A stretch of 40,228 bases of DNA, taken from NCBI GenBank assembly GCA_021769135.1, contig JAETTM010000038.1, positions 1 through 40,228 on the forward strand, given 5' to 3'. The notes beneath the pieces were generated by a model. The model was given only the letters and a program-made list of their open reading frames with translations. It was not told the DNA's origin and made no database searches. A program made the translations under genes and the position numbers. The DNA is from Lachnospiraceae bacterium. GTDB lineage: Bacteria; Bacillota; Clostridia; Lachnospirales; Lachnospiraceae. Position 1 is the first letter of the stretch. Every line of letters starts with the position of its first letter. Positions 16,925 to 24,812 of this stretch are shown piece by piece.

Positions 16925-17494
16925 TTAAGGAAGCTGTACAAATGCCACTGCGCCTGAATTTACCAGGTTAAGCACCACATGGTCAGCCCTTACTTCCACT
17001 ACTTCTACATCAACCCATACACCGTTTACGAGCTGTTTTACAGCAACTTTCGCGCCGTTAGCCAGCCCCTTTAAGTAGAAATTGATGGTAGCCGTATTGT
17101 AGTTCGCGCCGGGGAAGCCCACTTTTACTACATTCAGCAATGTTCCGCCAAGTGCGCCGGCCTGAGCCTTTGCGCTTTCAGCCGTAGCTTTGTCAACCTT
17201 TGCCAGCGTTGCTGTCAGGTTGGTTGCCACGCCATTGATGATGATTTTGCCGCCCTGTCCTACAGGCATCGCATTAGCTACGCCAGGAGTGGACACGATA
17301 GCATTATTGTAGTATTCCCCTGCGGACATGCCGCGCGCCGCAGCTGCCGATTCATCCGACGTATTCCTGAACCCTTCCGAAGATGCGGAAGTGCCGGAAG
17401 CGGATATTGCTGCCGCTGACGGGCTGGGAGCAGCAGATACTGTCATAGAAGCGAACAGCGTCGCTGCCGTCAATAAAGCAATGAATTTTTTCAT
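16925..17494 (-). CDS. secreted protein of unknown function
   Basis: 189 aa. MKKFIALLTAATLFASMTVSA is a typical signal peptide with cleavage near AAP. A Ser/Ala-rich linker (about 22-55) is followed by a domain with GQGGKIIINGV, VGFPGANYNTATINFYLKG, and VKQLVNGVWVDVEVVEVRADHVVLNL to the end. No LPxTG-type motif is present, so it is not a standard sortase substrate. ATG 17494 has AGGAGG at 10 bases; ATG 17503 lies directly on the site. It follows the degenerate sortase-like gene, and the two may form an extracellular pair. Family not recognised. Confidence 0.7.
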   Translation of the reverse strand: MKKFIALLTAATLFASMTVSAAPSPSAAAISASGTSASSEGFRNTSDESAAAARGMSAGEYYNNAIVSTPGVANAMPVGQGGKIIINGVATNLTATLAKVDKATAESAKAQAGALGGTLLNVVKVGFPGANYNTATINFYLKGLANGAKVAVKQLVNGVWVDVEVVEVRADHVVLNLVNSGAVAFVQLP

Positions 17495-17563
17495 AGGTCT
17501 CATACCTCCTTTCCCATTCCTAAGTGTGGTCTATATTAACATCATAGATGCTAATACCTTCAT

Positions 17564-18469
17564 TCAATCCAGAATCATCCTGTCTATGACCCCTGCGGCA
17601 TCTCCGATAAGAGCCCCAATTACCACATACTGCTTTCCGTCTTCCCTGACGCTTCCGTCCAGGGTTACAAGAAAATGGTAAGGCGTCAAATCGTTCCAGC
17701 CATCCCTTAGCTGTTTCCCCATTTCCCGTGCCGCATAAATCTGTTCCAAATGGGCTTCACATCCGGCATAGGTGGTGAAGTCGAACCGCCGCAAAATATC
17801 GCTGCCATCATCATAATAGGCCGCAAACACTTCATAGGTCAGCACGTTATCCGGCAGATAAATGTAGAATTCTTCATTCTTTTCAAAAAAATCCGGGTCC
17901 TCAAATTTATGTAAACCGGCAAACAAATCGCCGTCCTTATCGTCTTTTCCGTGAATAATCGTGTTAAAATCACACATATTCATCATATTGGGCATCTCCG
18001 TATAAAGGGCCCCTTCATCCCCTTCTTTGCCGTCCTGCCCATGGGATTTGTAATAGTCATCCGAAATCGGGCTTTGCAAAACAGGGGCATCGATGCCTGT
18101 TCCCGGCACATACAGCCAGGCGAAAACATCCGGGTTTTCTTTTTGCAGGGCTTCAAAGTCCACATGGTCGTCCGCCGCCGACTCATTTGCAAGGCCGGTT
18201 CCCTGACTGCCGCCCCCGGCATTTTCTCCATCCCCGGTATCTACAGCCGCTTCCTGGCCGCCCACCTCTGTTTCTCCGCCCTGGCCCGCGGCTTCTCCTG
18301 CTCCCGCTTCCATTTCTCCAGTTCCCCCCGCACCGCCTTCCAGTTTTCCATCCCCGCTGCCGCATCCCGCCGCTGCCAGCGTTACAATAACCGCACCGGC
18401 TAAAACGCACGCCATCCGGCATCTTTTCCCTTTTCTTTTTCCTTTTCTTTTCCTCATATTCCTCATCAC
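17564..18469 (-). CDS. class B sortase-like lipoprotein lacking the catalytic residues
   Basis: 301 aa. A very basic N-terminus and a hydrophobic stretch end in LAAAGC (lipobox), then a Gly/Glu-rich linker to about 98. The rest follows class B sortases: DFEALQKENPDVFAWLYVPG, IDAPVLQSPISDDYY, GALYTEMPNM, FNTIIHGK, LFAGLHKFEDPDFFEKN, YIYLPDN, and LVTLDGSVRED with YVVIGALI. Active enzymes have YGH, TLSTC and an Arg just before the last strand. Here these read HGK, TLDGS and Gln, so His, Cys and Arg all appear replaced. It is predicted to be inactive as a transpeptidase and to bind or scaffold instead. GTG start overlaps the LCP stop by 4 bases, indicating coupled translation. Confidence 0.8.
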   Translation of the reverse strand: MMRNMRKRKGKRKGKRCRMACVLAGAVIVTLAAAGCGSGDGKLEGGAGGTGEMEAGAGEAAGQGGETEVGGQEAAVDTGDGENAGGGSQGTGLANESAADDHVDFEALQKENPDVFAWLYVPGTGIDAPVLQSPISDDYYKSHGQDGKEGDEGALYTEMPNMMNMCDFNTIIHGKDDKDGDLFAGLHKFEDPDFFEKNEEFYIYLPDNVLTYEVFAAYYDDGSDILRRFDFTTYAGCEAHLEQIYAAREMGKQLRDGWNDLTPYHFLVTLDGSVREDGKQYVVIGALIGDAAGVIDRMILD

Positions 18470-19608
18470 CCCTCTACCAGCTCATAAAAAATATCCAGAA
18501 TCATTTCATATAATGCGTCTTCATTTACATAAAATTCTTCAAACACTTCCCCCATTACCGTCTCCCCTTCCAGCATGTAAAACCCCTCTTCGCCCCCGAA
18601 ACGGTAATCCAGCAGGACCGGAGCCAAATACGCCGCTTCCTCTAAGCTAACGTCAGTCACCATCATAGGCATAATGGCCTGATATAAATCTGCCGCCACG
18701 GAGATATTTTCCTTTGCCGCCCGTTTGGCAGCGTCTATAAAACTTGTTAAATACTGTTTCTGCCTTTCCAGCCTCATATCGGCGGAGCCAAAAGTATTTG
18801 TATCCCTGTATTTCACATACCAGAATGCCGATTTTCCCATCAAGTGCACATTTGCGCCCTTTATCAATGTTCCGTCCTTTATGCTCAAATCCTCCAGCAC
18901 CGTCACATCAACGCCGCCTACCGCATCGTTAATGGTGGGAATGGCGCTCATCTGAATCGCCGCATAGCCGTGAATCGGCAGCCCGTAAAAAAGCTTAGAC
19001 ACCGCTTTGCGCTGATACTCGCAGCTTTCTTCCACCCCGTTCCCAAATCCGTGCTGCACTGCAATCTGGGCTTTCTCAGTGGTCACATAAGCGCCTTCGC
19101 TGTTGTAAATATCCACATCCGCCATCGTATTCCTGTTAATGCCGATGATTTTTATCGTTTTATCCCTGGGGTTCATAACCGCAAGGAACAGGGCATCCGC
19201 CTGTCCTCCTTCCGTTCCTTCGGCCACTTCTTCCACTTCGCTGTTTTTATCGATTCCCATGAACAGGAAAGTCATAATATCTTCATTGTAGGCATAAACC
19301 CTGCCCTGATATTTCACCCAGCCCTCCTGCCACTTTTCTTCCTCTTCTTCCGTCAATGCTTCCTTCGCTGTTATAGGCTCCATATCGGGCGCTGCCGCTT
19401 CCACTTTGCTATACAGGCTGCTTTTTCCTACCGCCCTCATAATTTCAAAAGAAGCGAAAATAATTGCGCCGCAAAGAAGGGTTCCCAATAAAATTCCCCA
19501 AACTATTTTCTTTTTCCTTTTCTTTTTCCTGCGCTCTAAGCTTTCCGGGTTCAGCAGTTCCTGCTTTTCCCTGTTTGCCCGTTCATCGCGTTTTTTCTTG
19601 CTTACCAC
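18466..19608 (-). CDS. LytR-CpsA-Psr (LCP) family glycopolymer transferase
   Basis: 380 aa. Basic cytoplasmic N-terminus, one membrane helix (about 34-55), then the extracellular LCP domain: FLFMGIDKN, GQADALFLAVMNPRDKTIKIIGINRNTMADV (the acidic and Arg residues that bind the pyrophosphate), AVQHGFGNG, INDAVGGVDV, and FWYVKYRDTNTFGSADMRLERQ. LCP enzymes transfer undecaprenyl-linked polymers to peptidoglycan. In this operon the role would be wall attachment of the exopolysaccharide. GTG start with AGGAG at 9 bases. Confidence 0.9.
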   Translation of the reverse strand: MVSKKKRDERANREKQELLNPESLERRKKKRKKKIVWGILLGTLLCGAIIFASFEIMRAVGKSSLYSKVEAAAPDMEPITAKEALTEEEEEKWQEGWVKYQGRVYAYNEDIMTFLFMGIDKNSEVEEVAEGTEGGQADALFLAVMNPRDKTIKIIGINRNTMADVDIYNSEGAYVTTEKAQIAVQHGFGNGVEESCEYQRKAVSKLFYGLPIHGYAAIQMSAIPTINDAVGGVDVTVLEDLSIKDGTLIKGANVHLMGKSAFWYVKYRDTNTFGSADMRLERQKQYLTSFIDAAKRAAKENISVAADLYQAIMPMMVTDVSLEEAAYLAPVLLDYRFGGEEGFYMLEGETVMGEVFEEFYVNEDALYEMILDIFYELVEG

Positions 19609-19623
19609 ACTCCACAGCTCCTG

Positions 19624-20784
19624 TCATTTTACTATAATTGTCAGCGGCACTGTCTGAGACCGGTTTCCATCGGAATCCTTCGTGGATACGGTCACTTCAT
19701 AAGTGCCCGGCTGGTTTTTATCATATTTGCTTATTTCCAGATTATGGAAAAGCGTCTCATAGCCGTCCTTATCATCGGAAAGCGTTCCGATAATTTCCAC
19801 CCACGCCGGCCCCGCCCCTACGGAAGTTTTCACTTCCGCTACTTTTAATGCCAGTACCGGGGCTTCCGGATCCGGGGCATTCCGATTCCCGGCGCTCCTC
19901 TCCTGCTGCTTTTCCGTGTTCTCCTCGGCCGTTTCCCGGGCATTTTCTTCTCCGGTTCCGCCTGCAGCGTCTTCCCCTGCCGCCTGCTCCCCATTGTCCT
20001 GCGTCCGGTTTCGGTCATCTTCTTCCTCTCCCGTTTCGTTTCCTGCCGTCCGCTCTCCGGCTCGCTCGCCCTCCGCTCCGGCTTCCCCGGCTCTATTTTC
20101 TGCTGCGCCGTTATCCCCTTCCCGGTTTCCGGCGGCATCCGCTCCATTTCCTCCCGCCGCATTTCCGGCGGCATCTGCTCCATTTCCTCCCTCTCTATTT
20201 CCAGAGGCATCCGTTCCATTTCCTGCTGCCTCATCCCTGGCGGCTCCGTTCCCGTCCACGCCTTCCTCTTCCGTACCGCCGCTTCCTAATCCATCCTCTA
20301 ATGATTCATCTTTGGCATTTCCGTTTCCTTCCAGTTCCGTCCAGAACCCTGACTGCATCAGCCATCCGTCCTGTACCTCCGTTTCCTCCTCCGGATTTTT
20401 TCCCTCCTGCGCTTCCCGGAAAATGGCTGCAAATTCCCTGGAGCATTTCGCCACGTTTCCCGCTTTATCGCTGACGCCGTAAATCACTACCACCGAATTC
20501 AGTTCCCTGTTTTCAATCAGCTTCTCAATCACTATTTTATCCGTAATCTCGCCGTCTTCATTGTCATAGGCGCTAATCCCCTCCAAAAGCCTTGAAGTCT
20601 CCATTCCCTCTTCATAAATGATGTCCATCGCCTGAAATTCAAAGGAAGGCTCTTTTCTGTCCGCCCCCAGATACAGCACAATGCCGACCACAATCAGCAC
20701 TATATTTACCGCAGCCAGCGCAATACCGGCTATTTTTTCCTTTTTCATCCCAATAACCACGCCTTTCTCCCGCTCCGCCGCCAT
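19624..20784 (-). CDS. membrane-anchored protein with two DUF5011/Ig-like domains and a low-complexity spacer
   Basis: 386 aa. One N-terminal membrane helix (about 18-40), then an Ig-like domain with SAYDNEDGEITDKI (about 71-84), as in DUF5011. A long Gly/Asn/Glu/Ala region follows (about 150-300) with imperfect GNGADAAGN/REGGNGADAA repeats, and a second beta-rich domain ends in YDKNQPGTYEVTVSTKDSDG. The first domain lies outside the cell next to the membrane, the second far out. It may be a wall-spanning scaffold for polymer assembly. The start is uncertain: ATG 20748 (MKKEKIAG) and a GTG at 20760 are alternatives. Confidence 0.75.
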   Translation of the reverse strand: MAAEREKGVVIGMKKEKIAGIALAAVNIVLIVVGIVLYLGADRKEPSFEFQAMDIIYEEGMETSRLLEGISAYDNEDGEITDKIVIEKLIENRELNSVVVIYGVSDKAGNVAKCSREFAAIFREAQEGKNPEEETEVQDGWLMQSGFWTELEGNGNAKDESLEDGLGSGGTEEEGVDGNGAARDEAAGNGTDASGNREGGNGADAAGNAAGGNGADAAGNREGDNGAAENRAGEAGAEGERAGERTAGNETGEEEDDRNRTQDNGEQAAGEDAAGGTGEENARETAEENTEKQQERSAGNRNAPDPEAPVLALKVAEVKTSVGAGPAWVEIIGTLSDDKDGYETLFHNLEISKYDKNQPGTYEVTVSTKDSDGNRSQTVPLTIIVK

Positions 20785-20829
20785 CCGCCTTCTGCCCCGC
20801 AGGCAAAGCTTTACCGGTTAGCTATTGCT

Positions 20830-21549
20830 TTAACTGTTGCCCTCTTCCCCATACTTTCCATAATATTTCCCATAGTACTTCCCATAATATCTTCCGTAAT
20901 GGCCGTAATAGCCCTTGCCGTCCATACCTACCTTATTCAGGACCACTCCCAGAATACGGCTTCCTGTCTTGTCCAGCTGGCTTTTCACCGTCTGCACAAA
21001 CTTATAGCTCACCGCATTATTTTCCACTACAAGCACCGTTCCGTCACAGTTTTTGGCCGCCACCGCTGCGTCAATGACGCTCCCCAGGGGAGGCGTATCG
21101 ATAATCACATAGTCGAAAGAATTGCGCAGCACCTTTAAAATGGCGAGAAACCTTTCCCCTCCCAGCAATTCGCTGGGATTGGGCGGAACAGGCCCGGAAA
21201 AAGTCATAAAAAGGTTATTGATATTGGTCCGGCATATTACATCCGGGTACTCCGCTTTCCCGATTAGGCAATGGGTCAGCCCCAGCTTTACTGCCCCTGT
21301 CCGGTAACGCCCCATCAGCACCGATTTGCGCATGTCCGCGTCGATAAGCATGGTCTTGTTTCCCGCTTCCGCAAAAGCTTTCGCCATTTCCATGGCAATG
21401 CTGGATTTCCCTTCATTGGGCGTGCAGCTTGTCACCGCAACGATTTTTACATCCCCTCCGCAAAATTCTATATTGCTCCGCAATGTTTTGAACGCTTCCC
21501 TTGTCCGGTAATCTTCTGTCCGTTCAAACTGTAGATTCACTTCCTGCAT
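20830..21549 (-). CDS. cpsD: CpsD/CapB-type bacterial tyrosine kinase
   Basis: 239 aa from ATG 21549, where AAAGGGGG lies 7 bases upstream. EAFKTLRSNIEFC is the start of the BY-kinase domain. Walker A SCTPNEGKSS (Lys48), Walker A' MLIDADMRKS (about 67-76) and Walker B YVIIDTPPLGS follow. The C-terminus is a Tyr/Gly/Lys cluster (GYYGHYGRYYGKYYGKYYG), the usual autophosphorylation tail. It needs the membrane activator CpsC, encoded 13 bases upstream. The phosphorylation cycle, reversed by CpsB, controls polymer length and export. Confidence 0.93.
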   Translation of the reverse strand: MQEVNLQFERTEDYRTREAFKTLRSNIEFCGGDVKIVAVTSCTPNEGKSSIAMEMAKAFAEAGNKTMLIDADMRKSVLMGRYRTGAVKLGLTHCLIGKAEYPDVICRTNINNLFMTFSGPVPPNPSELLGGERFLAILKVLRNSFDYVIIDTPPLGSVIDAAVAAKNCDGTVLVVENNAVSYKFVQTVKSQLDKTGSRILGVVLNKVGMDGKGYYGHYGRYYGKYYGKYYGKYGEEGNS

Positions 21550-21562
21550 AGCCAAACCCCCT

Positions 21563-22288
21563 TTATTTCCTCTTTTTCTTCTTCGTCTTTGATTTTTCGC
21601 CGCTTTCCGCAATGGGTATCAAAGCAAGCGTACTCAATCCCAGATATTTTTCCACATCTTCCGAAGACTTTATCGTATCGTCCAGCAGATATCTGACAAT
21701 AATTGCAAAGCTTATGAGCAATACGCCCAGCATGCCTCCTATCAATGTCCAGGCCGACACATTGGGGGATGCCTTGACCGTTGGCATGTTGGCTGGCTCC
21801 ACCACATTGACCGCTTCAATATCCATTACATTCTGTATATGGCTGCTGGCCACTTCCCGGATGCAGTTCGCCATCTGCATGGCCTGTGCCGGCTCCGTAT
21901 CTTCCACCGTAATCGCTACAATACGGGTGTCCGTAGGCGTGCTCACATGCACCTGTTTTAGCAAATCCCTGTATTCCGCCTTTAACCCCAGCTTCTGGAT
22001 TACCTCTTCCAGCACATACCGGCTGTTAATCAGCTCCGCATAATCCTTCGTCAGCTGGGTTCCCATCTGCACGTCGCTGTATGTCACGGAGGATTCGTCC
22101 GTCTTATTCAAAATATAAATTTTTGTTGTGGATTCATAGGTTGGCACCAGTATAAATTTGCTTACCATAAAACAGATTAGGGAAAAAAACAGCCCCGTTC
22201 CCAATATTACCCATGCCCTGCCAAGGAGGATATGAAGCACCTCCAGCAAATCTATTTCGATTTCGTCATTTTCTCTCCTGTTTTCCAT
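21563..22288 (-). CDS. cpsC: Wzz-domain chain-length regulator / kinase activator (CpsC/YveK)
   Basis: 241 aa. IDLLEVLHILLGRAWVILG opens the Wzz domain with membrane helix 1 (about 24-48). The extracellular part has TKIYILNKTDESSVTYSDVQMG and ALINSRYVLEEVIQKL-like helices. PTVKASPNVS precedes helix 2 (about 180-202), and the tail is basic (KTKKKKRK) and should bind CpsD. ATG 22288 has GGAG at 8 bases. It sets chain length and activates the kinase. Confidence 0.92.
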   Translation of the reverse strand: MENRRENDEIEIDLLEVLHILLGRAWVILGTGLFFSLICFMVSKFILVPTYESTTKIYILNKTDESSVTYSDVQMGTQLTKDYAELINSRYVLEEVIQKLGLKAEYRDLLKQVHVSTPTDTRIVAITVEDTEPAQAMQMANCIREVASSHIQNVMDIEAVNVVEPANMPTVKASPNVSAWTLIGGMLGVLLISFAIIVRYLLDDTIKSSEDVEKYLGLSTLALIPIAESGEKSKTKKKKRK

Positions 22289-22316
22289 AAATTTTCTCCT
22301 GCAACCATTTTCTTCT

Positions 22317-23042
22317 TTATATATATCTGTTGGCTATGATTTGGGAAGGGTTGACGCGCAGCAGCCTGTCCATATATTCTTTGCCATACCTCTTTTCCAG
22401 ATAACAGGCGCACTCTGCCATTTCCGGGCTTCTTTTTCCGTTGGTATGGGCATCCGTCGCCACGAAATGTACAAGCTGTTTTTTCAAAAGCTTCCGTACT
22501 ATCTGCTTTGTTCCCAGCCCGTAATGCCCAAGGATGCTTCCCCCGTTTACCTGTATATAACAGCCCATTGCCATCAGGTCTTCCACTCTCCCCACATCCC
22601 TGCATACGCCCTCATAGCGCTCCGCGTGGGCGAGAATCGGGCGGTATCCCGCCGAAAGCAGCTGATATATCCCTCTCCTTATATGCTCTATTCCATCCAT
22701 AGGGCCGAATTCCACAAGCACATAATCGGAATCCGCCATGGTGCATGCCTGCCCTTCTTCCAATATGCGCACCATTTCGCTGGAATAATAAAACTCATTG
22801 CCCGTATACAGCTTCATTTCCATCCCGGCCCGCTCCGCTTTCTCCTGCAGCTGCCCTGCCAGTGCCCGTACCTTCTCCGCTTTTGCATTATGATGCATAG
22901 GCTTATGATGAGGCGTTAAGATGACGGCCCTTATTCCATTTCGCTGTGCAATTTCCAGCATTTCCATACTCATCTTAAAATTTTCCGCCCCATCGTCTAT
23001 TCCGGGCAGAATATGGGAATGAATATCTATGTATCCTTCCAT
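22317..23042 (-). CDS. cpsB: CpsB/CapC-type tyrosine-protein phosphatase (PHP fold)
   Basis: 241 aa. PHP metal motifs: DIHSHILPGIDDGA (about 6-19), LTPHHKPMHH, a conserved Glu in GNEFYYSSE, HAERYE and FVATDAHTNGKRSP. Mn-dependent enzymes of this group dephosphorylate the CpsD tyrosine tail. First gene of the polysaccharide operon; its leader begins in the region of the recombinase repeats. The ribosome binding site is weak (AAGGG, 14 bases). Confidence 0.92.
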   Translation of the reverse strand: MEGYIDIHSHILPGIDDGAENFKMSMEMLEIAQRNGIRAVILTPHHKPMHHNAKAEKVRALAGQLQEKAERAGMEMKLYTGNEFYYSSEMVRILEEGQACTMADSDYVLVEFGPMDGIEHIRRGIYQLLSAGYRPILAHAERYEGVCRDVGRVEDLMAMGCYIQVNGGSILGHYGLGTKQIVRKLLKKQLVHFVATDAHTNGKRSPEMAECACYLEKRYGKEYMDRLLRVNPSQIIANRYI

Positions 23043-23062
23043 ATCGCCGTTTATCCCTTCGC

Positions 23063-23084
23063 GTGAACTGTCCTACCCGTTCAC
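23063..23084. repeat. small inverted repeat in the cpsB leader
   Basis: GTGAAC (23063-23068) and GTTCAC (23079-23084) with a 10-base loop, about 20 bases before cpsB. Possible leader hairpin or operator. Confidence 0.4.
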
Positions 23085-23095
23085 AGTAATTTAAA

Positions 23096-23140
23096 TTTAC
23101 GATATTTTTTCGTAAAATAACCTATTTTACGATATTTTTT
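23096..23140. repeat. recombinase-type site cluster, left (IRL)
   Basis: CGTAAAA (23111-23117) and TTTTACG (23125-23131) are inverted arms around a 7-base spacer TAACCTA, the layout of a tyrosine recombinase core. A 15-base direct repeat TTTACGATATTTTTT flanks and overlaps it at 23096 and 23126, exactly 30 bases apart. Positions 23107-23129 recur in inverted orientation, identical over 23 bases, at 24756-24778. Confidence 0.75.
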
Positions 23141-23274
23141 TCTTCCGCGCATGAAAAAATTTTCCCCTTATCCCAAAATGCCGCTCAATGCCGCCTGCTT
23201 CCACATGCGTCCCATGAGCGGTCAAACATGACTTTTTTCAAAGCCAGCCGCGCCAATCCGTTTCTGACGATAAA

Positions 23275-23284
23275 TTTGACGGCT
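23275..23284. repeat. TTTGACGGCT repeat, left copy
   Basis: The same 10 bases recur in direct orientation at 24491-24500, with a variant TTTGACGGTT at 24479-24488, so copies lie on both sides of the recombinase gene. Candidate arm-binding sites. Confidence 0.5.
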
Positions 23285-23295
23285 GATAATCCCTT

Positions 23296-24417
23296 TTACG
23301 AAGCTTCCGGATTCCTGTAAGGATGGAACTTATCCATCAGCTGTTTTTTCTGCTGTATGGACGGATGCACATAAAGCGACATGGTCATCTGTATACTGCT
23401 GTGCCCCAATATTTCGCTCAGGCTTTTGATATCGAACCCCATGGCAACGCATCTTGTGGCAAATGCATGGCGCAGCATATGAAAATTAAAATATTCGATG
23501 CCGCATTCCTCCAGAATCTTTTTAAACCGATATTGCAGCGTGCGGGTATCTATCCACGGATTCCTGACTCCCGCAATAACAGCCCCTTTCTTTCCATCCC
23601 ACTGCTCCTGCAGCATTTCATACAGTACAGGCGGGATGGGAATCATCCTCTCGGAATCCGCCGTTTTCGGCGTCAGCATGACCACTTGCGTTTTATTTTT
23701 GGGGCAGATATCGTTTTTGGTCCTTTGTATATTCCTCTTGATATAAATAATTTTTTCTTCCAAATTAATATCTTCCCAGGACAAAGCGCACAGCTCCCCG
23801 ATGCGGATGCCCGTATACAGCGCTATCGCTATCCCTAGACAGGTATCCTCCTTCCTGTTCTTCATCAGGTAATTCTCCAAAACGGACAGTTCAAAATCGC
23901 TGGGAGGAACGATTTTATTCTTTTTATTCTTAGCCACCGGCAAATCCGGAATCTGCATTTCACAGTCATACTGCTTCCTGGCATAGCGTAGGATACGGAT
24001 AATAAGGGCGCAGATATAGAACCGGTAGTTATTGGAAAGATGCGCACCTTCTTTTTTCCCCAATTCCCTGCAAAATTTGTCCAGCCTCCGGGTATCTATG
24101 CTGGTAATTTCCAGCTTTCCAAGAAAAGGTATGATATATTTATTCACAATTTGGGCATATGCCCCATAAGTGGTAGGCTTCCACCCCGATTTTTTATCTT
24201 CCAGCCAGTTTTCGGAAACCTCCTTCATGAGCAATGTACATGAGCTCTTTTTCGGCGCGTTCTGCCTGTAATCCTCCATCTTCTGTTTAATTTCCTTATA
24301 AGTTTTTCCGTATATAGATTTATAGCTTCCCCCTTCCCCGCATTCTCCCATCTTTTTTATGCGTCCTTCCCATCTTCCGTCTTTCCTTTTGTAAATGTTT
24401 TCTCCTCTTTTTGACAT
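23296..24417 (-). CDS. tyrosine recombinase / phage-type integrase
   Basis: 373 aa, complete. An N-terminal arm-binding-like domain (RKDGRWEGRIKKMGE) and a SAM-like core-binding domain (about 60-150) precede the catalytic domain. Catalytic residues are all visible: Arg205 (YTGIRIGEL), His313 and Arg316 (HMLRHAFATR), His339 (LGHSS) and Tyr349 (MSLYVHP). GAAAGGAG precedes ATG 24417. It lies alone between 23-bp inverted repeats, directly upstream of the polysaccharide operon and on the same strand, with no other phage or ICE genes in sight. A DNA inversion role is therefore favoured over element integration. Confidence 0.92.
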   Translation of the reverse strand: MSKRGENIYKRKDGRWEGRIKKMGECGEGGSYKSIYGKTYKEIKQKMEDYRQNAPKKSSCTLLMKEVSENWLEDKKSGWKPTTYGAYAQIVNKYIIPFLGKLEITSIDTRRLDKFCRELGKKEGAHLSNNYRFYICALIIRILRYARKQYDCEMQIPDLPVAKNKKNKIVPPSDFELSVLENYLMKNRKEDTCLGIAIALYTGIRIGELCALSWEDINLEEKIIYIKRNIQRTKNDICPKNKTQVVMLTPKTADSERMIPIPPVLYEMLQEQWDGKKGAVIAGVRNPWIDTRTLQYRFKKILEECGIEYFNFHMLRHAFATRCVAMGFDIKSLSEILGHSSIQMTMSLYVHPSIQQKKQLMDKFHPYRNPEAS

Positions 24418-24755
24418 AGTTTCTCCTTTCCTTTTGGGGAGGCCCTTATGACCCCCTTGCTTCTTCTTTTGTAGACTGTTTGACGGTTATTTTGACGGCT
24501 TTTAAAATCCAACTATCCAAAATCGCCCCTTTTCCAACACGCAAACATCAATCTGTTAGCTGCCGTTCAACTTCGTAAACAGCAGTCTGTCACCCTCCTT
24601 TCCGTTTATCATGCAAATAACAGTTGCTTTTTTAATAATCTTATGGTATTTTATAAAAGGATGTTGCGTCAGCACATAGAAATTTGGCACTTTATGGTAC
24701 AAATAAAAATATTTTTGTAAAATAGGCATCATAAAAGCCATGTTTTCATTTTTCA

Positions 24756-24778
24756 TAAAATAGGTTATTTTACGAAAA
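24756..24778. repeat. recombinase-type site, right (IRR)
   Basis: Inverted copy, identical over 23 bases, of 23107-23129. The outer arm reads CGTAAAA on the minus strand, the spacer TAACCTA is in opposite orientation to the left copy, and the inner arm has one change (TTTTATG). Inverted spacers predict inversion, not excision, of the 1.6-kb segment. Confidence 0.75.
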
Positions 24779-24781
24779 CAT

Positions 24782-24812
24782 CGGGCGGTGGAAAATTCCA
24801 CCGCCCGTTTTT
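24782..24812 (+). terminator. Rho-independent terminator outside IRR
   Basis: Perfect 12-bp arms CGGGCGGTGGAA (24782-24793) and its complement (24796-24807), loop AA, then five T (24808-24812). The T-run is on the plus strand although no plus-strand gene lies to its left for 22 kb. The minus-strand tail (ATGTTTT) is weaker, but use as a bidirectional terminator for the 25000-25554 gene is possible. Confidence 0.8.

Noticed and set aside
19848-20482. Two long proline/serine-rich plus-strand frames
   Set aside because: They are antisense readings of the Gly/Asn/Glu/Ala repeat region of the Ig-like membrane protein.
23296-24417. Integrase as evidence for a prophage or ICE
   Set aside because: No other phage, conjugation or excision genes are present, and the neighbours are chromosomal; the inverted rather than direct repeats do not look like attL/attR.
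24556-24801. 81-aa minus-strand open frame upstream of the recombinase
   Set aside because: It starts inside the terminator hairpin, crosses the right inverted repeat, and has no ribosome binding site or recognisable pattern.
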